DNA of 13,738 nt from Bacteroides sp. GTDB lineage: Bacteria; Bacteroidota; Bacteroidia; Bacteroidales; Bacteroidaceae. Under the pieces are notes generated by a model. That model ran no database searches, had not been told where the DNA came from, and saw only the letters and a program-made list of their open reading frames with translations. This document shows positions 7,154-13,738 of the stretch, one piece after another. How positions within the stretch are numbered: position 1 is the first letter of the stretch; each line of letters begins with the position of its first letter. The position numbers and the translations under genes were made by a program. The stretch is taken from positions 1 through 13,738 of the forward strand of contig JASLDF010000004.1 of assembly GCA_030151635.1 (NCBI GenBank), written 5' to 3'.

Positions 7154-8254
7154 ATGCAATATAAACTAAAAGCCCGTATCCTACGAGTGGTTTGTATATT
7201 TATTCTATATATACCATTTTCTATCACTTTAAATGCGCAAAATGTAACTCGAGATATGCCTCGTAAAAGTGAAGGTATCTATGAGTTTTTACTTAGAAAT
7301 GGTCGAGGAGTCGAATATTATTCTGAATTTGTAGAACTTAATAAAAAACAATTGGGCAAAAATAAAATGCTTAAACTTGGTTTTTACTATAAAATTCCAG
7401 CTAAAAAAAACAATACTACCAATACGAGTACTCCAACTCAAGATAATACAAAACCAACAACAGCTACTACTGCACCTGTTGGCAAAAGTAATATTATCGG
7501 TAAAACTATAACTGAACCTCTATTTGGTAAAGACAAACAAACCTTTAAAGTAGAATCGGAAGAGTTAAAAGACGCTTGTTTCTATATCGTAAGTGGACAT
7601 GGTGGACCAGACCCTGGTGCAATTGGGAAAATGGGAATTCATCATCTTCATGAAGATGAGTATGCCTATGACATCGCACTTCGATTAGCTAAAGATTTAA
7701 TGATTAAAGGAGCAACCGTGCGTATCATCATTCAAGATGCCAAAGATGGTATTCGTGATGATCGTATCCTTTCAAACAGCAAACGTGAAACTTGTATGGG
7801 AGATAAGATACCTTTATCTCAGTTGAGCCGTTTAAAACAGCGTACAGACAAGATTAACAGTCTTTATGCGAACGATAAAAAGAACTTCAAATACTGTAGA
7901 GCTATCTTTTTACATCTAGATAGCCGTGTTAAAAAACAGCGTATTGATGTATTCTTTTACCACTATGGTTTAAATCCTCTTGGCACACAGTTAGCTGAAA
8001 ATATGCGCCGTATCTTCACTGAGAAATACAATGAGCACCAGCCTAATAGAGGCTTTACTGGAACTGTGAGCACACGTAACCTTTATGTAATAAAGAATAG
8101 TTACCCAGTAGCATTATTTGTAGAACTTGGTAACATTCAAAATTCATTTGATCAACAACGATTTGTCATGAGTTCAAACAGACAAGCTTTAGCCAAATGG
8201 ATGGCATTAGGATTTTTAGAAGATTTCAAAATACAGATGAAGAAGGGCAAATGA
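7154..8254 (+). CDS. Exported N-acetylmuramoyl-L-alanine amidase (Amidase_3) with LysM-like N-terminal segment
   Basis: This 366-residue protein cuts the amide bond between muramic acid and the stem peptide of peptidoglycan. It begins with a basic start and hydrophobic core (about 9-25), with a likely signal peptidase site after NAQ (27-29), so it should act in the periplasm. Residues 38-82 (GIYEFLLRNG, ELNKKQLGKN, LKLGFYYKIP) resemble a LysM-like peptidoglycan-binding unit. A Thr/Asn/Pro-rich linker covers about 85-110. The catalytic domain shows zinc ligands His149 in SGHGGPDPGAIG, Glu167 in HEDEYAYDIALRL and His254 in FLHLDS, plus the catalytic Glu324 in VELGNIQN. The third-ligand motif reads LHLDS where the better-known amidases have SIHAN, but all four key residues are present. 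It is followed 40 nt later by the nuclease-helicase gene on the same strand, with a hairpin over its stop codon. Roles in cell separation or wall recycling are inferred. Confidence 0.9.
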   Translation: MQYKLKARILRVVCIFILYIPFSITLNAQNVTRDMPRKSEGIYEFLLRNGRGVEYYSEFVELNKKQLGKNKMLKLGFYYKIPAKKNNTTNTSTPTQDNTKPTTATTAPVGKSNIIGKTITEPLFGKDKQTFKVESEELKDACFYIVSGHGGPDPGAIGKMGIHHLHEDEYAYDIALRLAKDLMIKGATVRIIIQDAKDGIRDDRILSNSKRETCMGDKIPLSQLSRLKQRTDKINSLYANDKKNFKYCRAIFLHLDSRVKKQRIDVFFYHYGLNPLGTQLAENMRRIFTEKYNEHQPNRGFTGTVSTRNLYVIKNSYPVALFVELGNIQNSFDQQRFVMSSNRQALAKWMALGFLEDFKIQMKKGK

Positions 8255-8265
8255 TCCCTTCTTCA
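8238..8265 (+). other. Hairpin over the amidase stop codon
   Basis: TGAAGAAGGG (8238-8247) and CCCTTCTTCA (8256-8265) form a perfect 10-bp stem with an 8-nt loop carrying the TGA stop (8252-8254). No T-tract follows, so full termination is unlikely. It sits in the 40-nt junction before the helicase gene and could set the ratio of the two products through partial termination, transcript processing or 3'-end stability. Confidence 0.42.
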
Positions 8266-8294
8266 CTCACCATTTAAGATACGTTTCATTATAC

Positions 8295-11200
8295 ATGAAT
8301 CAACCTACTTTTACTTACTACGAACTACTTGAAAACCTCGTAAACAACCCAGAGACCACTTTATTTAGTAAATACAAAACACTTCGTCGTTTGCTAGAAC
8401 GTATCTGCAAAGACGAAATGAATAATACGGATTTACAATCCACCGACTTATCTGCTAGAATCAGTTTTGTTTCCGACAAACTTGAATTATCTTACGGAGA
8501 ACAACAACGTCTTCATAGTCTTAGACTTACGGCTAATGCTATAATGAATCTTGAAAAAGAACCTGAAGCAGACTCTTTTCTAAGAGACGTAAAGTCACTA
8601 TCATTCTTTATTCAAAAGGTAACAGGAGAGTCTATTCCAGATGACTTGTATCGCCTACTCCCCCTTCATGATGCTACTTACCTTGCTAAGCCAATAGGTA
8701 AAGAGGCACATAAGCAACTGCGAGTTTGCTTCCTTGAGGAGGATGAAAACTACCTATATGTTTTACCTCTAGATAGCTTAAGCAATGAGCCTATTAAAGT
8801 AAAATTTAACGAACCCGACTATAACGAGGAGTTTAAAGATATTCGTAAGTACCTGTGGCCACATGCACAGCTCAATCTTTTGCATGTAATTGCAGATGAA
8901 AATGAAGTCCTTATTCCTCAATTCATTGTTTTAGAACCTGATTATTTGCTTGATGTTAGTGCTTTAGCGGAGTGTTACCGTCCTTATGGTGCACATCCTG
9001 CAAACTACATCCTATCAAAACTCCAAACCATAGATAATCCACGTCCCCTGCTATTAGGAAACATAGCCAATCATTTTTTGGACGAATGGATTTATGCAGA
9101 CGAGCCTGTAAACTATGTTGCAAGTATGAAAAAGGTGTTCAAGAAGTATGCAATTGAGTTGGCTTCGTGTCCTGATTTAAATGATCCAAAGATAGAAAGA
9201 CAGTTCTTTGAAGATTGTAAATTACACTTTGATCACATCAATATAGTAGTCAATCAAACTTTTAATACTGAAGGATATAAACTAGATCGTTCTGAGGCAG
9301 TTTTAGAACCTTCATACATTTGTGAATCACTAGGAATCCAAGGTCGATTAGACTATATGCAACAAGATATGTCATCTTTTATCGAGATGAAATCGGGTAA
9401 AGCTGATGAATTTTTCATTCGTGGAAAAAAACTACCTCATCAGAATCACCGTATCCAAATGCTGTTGTACCAGGCCATGCTGGAACAAAATATGGAACAG
9501 AATCACCGAGATGTCCGCGCCTACTTATTGTACACGAAATATCCACTGCTATACCCTGCGAAATCATCTTGGAAAATGGTTCAAGAGGCTATACAACTGA
9601 GAAATAAAATTGTATCTACAGAATTTAGCATACAGTCGGAAAACTCGTTAGATTATACAGAAACTATTTTAAAACAGATAACTCCTGATACTGTAAATAC
9701 AAAAGGAATTCAAGGAAAGCTCTGGACGAACTATTTAGAGCCAAGCATTGCAGCACTTCAAAAGCATTTACAAGACCTTACGGATATCGAACGTGCTTAT
9801 TTTTATGCTACGTACAATTTCATCACTAAAGAGCTATATACGTCTAAATCGGGCGATATGAATTACGAAACCAAACGAGGTGCTTCTTGTTTGTGGAACT
9901 CATCGTTTACAGATAAATGTGAGGAGGGAACTTTGTTGCTTGACCTTTCGATTATTGAAAATAGAGCAGCCGATTTACACAAAGCTGGAATTGTATTCAA
10001 GCGAGATTTAGATAGTGAAAAGAAATATAATATGTCGTTGCCCAATTTCCGTGCAGGAGATGCAATCGTATTCTACGAACGCAATGGACACAACGACAAT
10101 GTTACTAATAAATTAGTTTTTAAAGGGAATATTGAATACATACAAAAAGATCAAATTGCAGTTCGATTAAGAGCAGCACAGCGTAATCTTGACGTCGTTT
10201 CAGAATCTGCACTATATGCAATTGAGCCAGACAGTATGGACATCAGTTTCCGAAACATGTTTTTAGGACTTGATGCTTTTGTTAAAACAAACTCTACAAG
10301 ACGAAATTTACTTCTCGGAATCAACAAACCTAAATTTGACAAGTCGCTTTATGAGAAAGCTGAACAACAGTCAGACGATTTAGAACGCATTGTTGGTAAA
10401 GCCATCGCTGCTAAAGACTATCTTCTACTTGTAGGACCTCCAGGTACTGGTAAAACATCCTTTGCTTTAAGAAGAATGGTAGAAGAGTTTTCTGCTCGTG
10501 GGAAAGATATTCTTTTACTAGCATACACCAACCAAGCTGTAGATGAAATTTGTAAATCAATCTCTAAAATAGAGCCAAAACTAAATTACATTCGATTGGG
10601 AAGTGAGTTATCATGCAACCCAATGTTTCGTCCTCAACTGCTAGAAGAAATCTTATCAGAAGCTAACAATAGACAAGCCGTCAAGAACATCATTCAAGGA
10701 TGCAACGTATATGTATCTACTGTTGCCTCGTTGTCTGGGAAAATGGATTTGTTTCGATTAAAAAGCTTTGATGTTACTATCATTGATGAAGCTTCGCAAA
10801 TTTTAGAGCCTCAACTCTTAGGCATCTTAACAGCAAAAGACAGTAAAGGAAAAGATGCCATTGATAAGTTTATTTTAATTGGCGACCATAAACAGTTGCC
10901 TGCTGTGGTACAGCAAAAGGAGGAAACCTCTAAGATTATTAGTGAAGAGTTAAACGACTTACATATCTATAATATGCGTGATGCCCTTTTCCAAAGGCTT
11001 TACCGCCTAGATTATCCTCAAGCAAAGGAAATACTACTTAGGCAAGGGAGAATGCATCCTGATTTAGCACAATTCGTGAATAAATACTTTTATGGAAATA
11101 AACTAAAGTCACTCAATTTAGAACATCAATGTGAAATAGATCTTCCCCTAGATGAATTATATATTTATGCTGATGATACTCATAAAACAAAAGTAAATCA

Positions 11201-11699
11201 TCGTATATTATTTATCCCATCCGACGTTAATTTAAAAGATGAGAATAACAAAGTTAATGAGGTTGAGGCAATCATCGTTGCAAACATTGCCAAACAGATT
11301 GTTGATAAATACAAAGAGGAATTTGATGCCAATAAATCTTTAGGAATTATTACTCCCTACCGTTCCCAGATCGCACTAATAAAAAGTAAATTAGAGGAGT
11401 ACAAGATGGAGGAATTGAACGATGTACTTGTTGACACAGTTGAAAGATTCCAAGGGAGTGAGCGAGATGTGATTATCTACTCTTTCTGCGTTAACGAAAG
11501 CTATCAGCTGGATTTTCTTTGCAACCTAATTCAGGAAGATAATTTAGAGATTGACCGCAAACTAAATGTTGCTTTAACTAGAGCTAGGAAACAATTATTC
11601 ATTACAGGAGTTCCCGAAATTCTTCGGTTAAACAGTGTTTACCGTTCATTACTCGACTATATAGAATCTCAAGGAATAGACGATAAGCTAGATGCCTGA
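8295..11699 (+). CDS. Nuclease-helicase fusion: RecB/Cas4-like PD-(D/E)XK nuclease plus UPF1/Dna2-like SF1 helicase
   Basis: This 1134-residue protein has three parts. Residues 1 to about 220 match no domain I recognise. A nuclease core spans about 225-440: His260 in GNIANH, Asp353 in GRLD, Glu364 and Lys366 in IEMKSGK, and the QxxxY motif (Gln388, Tyr392), the full RecB-type active site. After a linker with a small beta-rich region (585-650, FRAGDAIVFYERN), a complete SF1 helicase follows: Walker A GPPGTGKT (714-721), motif Ia AYTNQAVDEI (743-752), Walker B DEAS (831-834), motif III GDHKQLPAV (863-871), motif IV QGRMHP (917-922), motif V VERFQGSERD (1049-1058) and motif VI ALTRARKQL (1093-1101). 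This order resembles Dna2, which processes flaps and broken ends; by family a 5'-3' polarity is expected. Unlike Dna2 and many Cas4 proteins, no four-cysteine iron-sulfur pattern is evident. A role in DNA repair or replication is inferred; defence is possible but no defence neighbour supports it. Confidence 0.9.
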   Translation: MNQPTFTYYELLENLVNNPETTLFSKYKTLRRLLERICKDEMNNTDLQSTDLSARISFVSDKLELSYGEQQRLHSLRLTANAIMNLEKEPEADSFLRDVKSLSFFIQKVTGESIPDDLYRLLPLHDATYLAKPIGKEAHKQLRVCFLEEDENYLYVLPLDSLSNEPIKVKFNEPDYNEEFKDIRKYLWPHAQLNLLHVIADENEVLIPQFIVLEPDYLLDVSALAECYRPYGAHPANYILSKLQTIDNPRPLLLGNIANHFLDEWIYADEPVNYVASMKKVFKKYAIELASCPDLNDPKIERQFFEDCKLHFDHINIVVNQTFNTEGYKLDRSEAVLEPSYICESLGIQGRLDYMQQDMSSFIEMKSGKADEFFIRGKKLPHQNHRIQMLLYQAMLEQNMEQNHRDVRAYLLYTKYPLLYPAKSSWKMVQEAIQLRNKIVSTEFSIQSENSLDYTETILKQITPDTVNTKGIQGKLWTNYLEPSIAALQKHLQDLTDIERAYFYATYNFITKELYTSKSGDMNYETKRGASCLWNSSFTDKCEEGTLLLDLSIIENRAADLHKAGIVFKRDLDSEKKYNMSLPNFRAGDAIVFYERNGHNDNVTNKLVFKGNIEYIQKDQIAVRLRAAQRNLDVVSESALYAIEPDSMDISFRNMFLGLDAFVKTNSTRRNLLLGINKPKFDKSLYEKAEQQSDDLERIVGKAIAAKDYLLLVGPPGTGKTSFALRRMVEEFSARGKDILLLAYTNQAVDEICKSISKIEPKLNYIRLGSELSCNPMFRPQLLEEILSEANNRQAVKNIIQGCNVYVSTVASLSGKMDLFRLKSFDVTIIDEASQILEPQLLGILTAKDSKGKDAIDKFILIGDHKQLPAVVQQKEETSKIISEELNDLHIYNMRDALFQRLYRLDYPQAKEILLRQGRMHPDLAQFVNKYFYGNKLKSLNLEHQCEIDLPLDELYIYADDTHKTKVNHRILFIPSDVNLKDENNKVNEVEAIIVANIAKQIVDKYKEEFDANKSLGIITPYRSQIALIKSKLEEYKMEELNDVLVDTVERFQGSERDVIIYSFCVNESYQLDFLCNLIQEDNLEIDRKLNVALTRARKQLFITGVPEILRLNSVYRSLLDYIESQGIDDKLDA

Positions 11700-11719
11700 A
11701 ATTAATAGAACCCCATATA

Positions 11720-11761
11720 AACAAAAAGCGTTGCATCTTCATTGATACAACGCTTTTTGTT
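11720..11761. terminator. Bidirectional intrinsic terminator between convergent units
   Basis: AACAAAAAGCGTTG (11720-11733) and CAACGCTTTTTGTT (11748-11761) are perfect 14-bp arms; ATC/GAT inside can extend the stem past one mismatch. A GC-bearing core flanked by A5 and T5 serves both directions: it lies 20 nt after the helicase stop on the plus strand and 17 nt after the PNGase F-like stop on the minus strand. Confidence 0.88.
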
Positions 11762-11778
11762 AAGTCTTGAATGTCGTC

Positions 11779-13026
11779 TTAATCTTCCCAAACTAAATAA
11801 GCAGAAACCAACCAATGGTTCATTCCATCTTTTGCAGTTTGAGCATTAGGAATACTAATTTTAAGAAGATGTTCTCCTGCCTGAATACCTTCCAAAGGAA
11901 GTACAAGAGGCTTAACCATACTTCCAGGACACCAGTTTGAGCGAGATAAATCTGATGACGCTATAATTTCTTCAATCACTTTTGTATCTCTACCAGTTTC
12001 CGAAATATAAGCAGCCTCACGCTTCATTAACCAAGTACCAGTTGACGGATTAAATCTACGGAAAGACGCACAATCAGTTCTCCAAGGAGTAAACTGATGT
12101 AGAGTGGCATCGTCAAGAGTAAGGATGTTTTCGTTCTCTACAAACTCATCACCACCACTTAAACCACCATGGCCAGTAACGATATATTTTAAGCGTACAT
12201 TTTTTGCATTCTTAGGCAACGAAAAAGGAATAGCTAAATCTTGACGAGCAAAAAGGTCTGGCAAATCTTGCCCGTGATAATAAATTGTATTCACCAAAGG
12301 TAAGATTGTTTGTTTTACGAGTTTATCTTGCTTGACAACGCTCTCTTCAAGATCTAATTCAACAGATACCTTATAACCTTCTTTAGTCCATGTATCTACA
12401 AATACACCTACGTAAACTTCTTCGGTCATCAATGGATATAAATCTGATACATCATCTTTCCAAACCACATTAGGAGCCCAACCATCAATATATACAGGTT
12501 GTCTACGTTCTAGAGCAACACTATCTGTAGTTGTACTGAAGTGGCCAACACCAAAAGGAGTCATAAAACGCATAATTTCAACAGTTGGCAAATAGTCATC
12601 ACCAGCAATTATACCTTTTAAACTCTCTGTATATTGAGGCAACACAGTTGGATAATCTGCCTTACCCTCTGCGATTGTAATCATATTCGTTAATGATTTC
12701 GCTGGAATGATAAAACAAGAACCTGTTTTATCCCAAGAATCACCATTAGAACTCAATGTAATTGTAGCATTCAACTGAACGTCACGCTTCAATTTTGGCA
12801 AGATTACTTTTTTTAGTGCAATACGGCCGTTACCTAGACGAATAATATCGCCATCTTTCCATGCTCCATTTTTATATTCATCAGGGCGGAAACAAATTTC
12901 TTCGTCCGTGAATGGAGTCAACTTCAAAACAGATTTAAATTTTGCAGCAAAGGCACTATTACCTAAAGATAGGGTAAAGGCAAATAGTGCTAAAAGAACT
13001 TTGCCTCTTATTTGAAATATATTCAT
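11779..13026 (-). CDS. Exported PNGase F-family protein (putative peptide-N-glycosidase)
   Basis: This 415-residue protein resembles Flavobacterium PNGase F, which releases N-glycans from asparagine by cleaving the glycosylamine bond. A signal peptide fits residues 1-27 (hydrophobic core, cleavage after AFA), so it acts in the periplasm or outside. Matches to PNGase F: GDSWDK (95-100) to its CDEWDR, placing Asp99 on catalytic Asp60; MRFMTPFGVG (152-161) to RFITPYWVG; VDTWTKEG (210-217) to TETWLAKG; TGHGG then GGDEF (291-295), placing Glu294 on Glu206; and SNWCPG (363-368) to AGWCPG. The position of Glu118 is Asp211, a conservative change. The disulfide cysteines beside Asp60 and Glu206 are absent, and an insertion (about 104-148) separates the first two motifs. 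It is the second gene after the HAD phosphatase, 21 nt apart, and ends at the bidirectional terminator. Family membership is well supported; the exact substrate is not known. Confidence 0.85.
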   Translation of the reverse strand: MNIFQIRGKVLLALFAFTLSLGNSAFAAKFKSVLKLTPFTDEEICFRPDEYKNGAWKDGDIIRLGNGRIALKKVILPKLKRDVQLNATITLSSNGDSWDKTGSCFIIPAKSLTNMITIAEGKADYPTVLPQYTESLKGIIAGDDYLPTVEIMRFMTPFGVGHFSTTTDSVALERRQPVYIDGWAPNVVWKDDVSDLYPLMTEEVYVGVFVDTWTKEGYKVSVELDLEESVVKQDKLVKQTILPLVNTIYYHGQDLPDLFARQDLAIPFSLPKNAKNVRLKYIVTGHGGLSGGDEFVENENILTLDDATLHQFTPWRTDCASFRRFNPSTGTWLMKREAAYISETGRDTKVIEEIIASSDLSRSNWCPGSMVKPLVLPLEGIQAGEHLLKISIPNAQTAKDGMNHWLVSAYLVWED

Positions 13027-13047
13027 ATAATAAATTAATGTGTTAGT

Positions 13048-13710
13048 TTAATCGTTGTATTGCTTAATGACATCTACAATCTCACTTGGATGATTCACAA
13101 TATGCATTGGATCAAATTGTTGAAGCTCATCTAATGGTCTGAAGCCCCAAGTAACCCCACATGATATTAATTGAGCATTGTTTGCAGTCTGCATATCTAC
13201 ACCCGAATCTCCTACATAAAGAACTTCATCTCTTTGGACCGAATGAACTGACAAGACATCGTCTATGATTTGAGGATTTGGTTTTGTAGGAATTCCAGCT
13301 CGTTGGCCTAAAGCTGCTACAAATGGAAATTGACCAAAAAAATGATCAACCAAAGCAGTGGTGCCAGCTTGATACTTATTTGAAGCTACTGCCAATGCAA
13401 TACCACTTTCATGAACATAATTAAGCAGCTCGTTGATACCTTCGTAAATTGTAGTCTTATTTGTAATATTAGCCTGATAATAAGCTATAAACTCTTTTCG
13501 CATAGCAGCTACATTTTCTTTCGTTTTAGACCCTTCTGGCAAGGCACGCTCAAAAAGGACATCGATTCCATTTCCTACAAAGAAATTATACTTATCTAGA
13601 GTATGAATTGGAAATCCTAAAGTACGAAGTGCATGATTTGTACTTTCACCCAAGTCAGCAATGGTATTTAAAAGAGTACCATCTAAATCGAATATGGCTA
13701 GCTTTATCAT
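13048..13710 (-). CDS. gph: HAD-family phosphatase, phosphoglycolate phosphatase-like
   Basis: This 220-residue cytoplasmic enzyme has all four HAD motifs: DLDGTL (8-13) with nucleophile Asp8 and acid/base Asp10, AVASNK (107-112) with Ser110, KPNP (143-146) with Lys143, and VGDSGVDMQTA (166-176) with metal-binding Asp168 and Asp172. The helical cap between motifs 1 and 2 (about 15-90) and the length fit the Gph/PGP subfamily, which dephosphorylates 2-phosphoglycolate formed during DNA end repair or oxygenation side reactions. Members of this subfamily also act on other small phosphates, or pyrophosphate (PpaX), so the substrate is a family-level guess. The ATG is at 13708-13710; only 28 nt upstream lie within the window and they hold no TAnnTTTG box on this strand, so the promoter is probably outside. 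It is 21 nt ahead of the PNGase F-like gene and likely cotranscribed. Confidence 0.88.
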   Translation of the reverse strand: MIKLAIFDLDGTLLNTIADLGESTNHALRTLGFPIHTLDKYNFFVGNGIDVLFERALPEGSKTKENVAAMRKEFIAYYQANITNKTTIYEGINELLNYVHESGIALAVASNKYQAGTTALVDHFFGQFPFVAALGQRAGIPTKPNPQIIDDVLSVHSVQRDEVLYVGDSGVDMQTANNAQLISCGVTWGFRPLDELQQFDPMHIVNHPSEIVDVIKQYND

Positions 13711-13738
13711 TCTGTTTGTCTATTATCTATTAATTAAT

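Noticed and set aside
9888..9922. A cysteine motif (Cys532 and Cys542) as half of an iron-sulfur cluster in the nuclease-helicase
   Set aside because: The spacing is C-x9-C, with no CxxC partner, and it lies about 140 residues past the QxxxY motif, so a four-cysteine cluster is not supported.
9863..10342. Short open frames antisense to the helicase gene, and similar ones inside pabB, maeB, metY and gph
   Set aside because: They are opposite or out of frame with strongly supported genes, show no domain or sensible composition, and look like shadows of the coding strand.
8295..11699. Reading the nuclease-helicase as part of a CRISPR or phage-defence system because its nuclease resembles Cas4
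   Set aside because: No repeats, cas genes, methyltransferase, other defence gene or mobile element is visible nearby, and the neighbours are housekeeping genes. Similar nuclease-helicase fusions fit general DNA repair.

Overview
The window looks like an ordinary chromosomal stretch from a low-GC member of the Bacteroidota, most likely Bacteroidales. This rests on three things: promoter -7 boxes matching the Bacteroidota consensus TAnnTTTG, A/T-rich start regions without clear Shine-Dalgarno sequences, and the family variants present (short PabB and PabC, a MaeB-type malic enzyme, a lipoprotein prolyl oligopeptidase, a PNGase F relative). Species cannot be read from the sequence. I see no transposase, integrase, phage gene, CRISPR array, tRNA or rRNA, and no gap between genes longer than about 190 bases.

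Layout, left to right. At 1-1413 (-) is the N-terminal two thirds of a prolyl oligopeptidase lipoprotein, cut by the window edge. Divergent from it are pabB (1532-2527) and a pabC-like aminotransferase-fold gene (2511-3107), overlapping by 17 nt and supplying p-aminobenzoate for folate. These meet, convergently, a small two-helix membrane protein gene (3114-3299, -) that overlaps the end of maeB (3296-5575, -) by ATGA. The stop codons of the convergent genes sit in a shared inverted repeat. Next is metY (5761-7044, -), O-acetylhomoserine sulfhydrylase, with its own strong terminator. A 109-nt region with back-to-back -7 boxes separates metY from a rightward pair: a secreted cell-wall amidase (7154-8254) and, 40 nt on, a large nuclease-helicase (8295-11699) with a RecB/Cas4-like PD-(D/E)XK core and a UPF1/Dna2-like SF1 helicase. 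A bidirectional terminator closes this unit against a leftward pair: a phosphoglycolate phosphatase-like HAD enzyme (13048-13710) followed, 21 nt on, by a PNGase F-family protein (11779-13026).

Functionally the window mixes central metabolism (malate to pyruvate plus NADPH, sulfur assimilation, folate precursor), envelope turnover (amidase, peptidase, deglycosylase) and DNA maintenance (nuclease-helicase). No single multi-gene system ties it together, and I found no convincing new defence or mobile system. The points most worth a second look are the PNGase F relative with one changed active-site residue, the PabB with altered hallmark motifs, the nuclease-helicase and its amidase neighbour, the small protein coupled to maeB, and two stop codons placed in hairpin loops.
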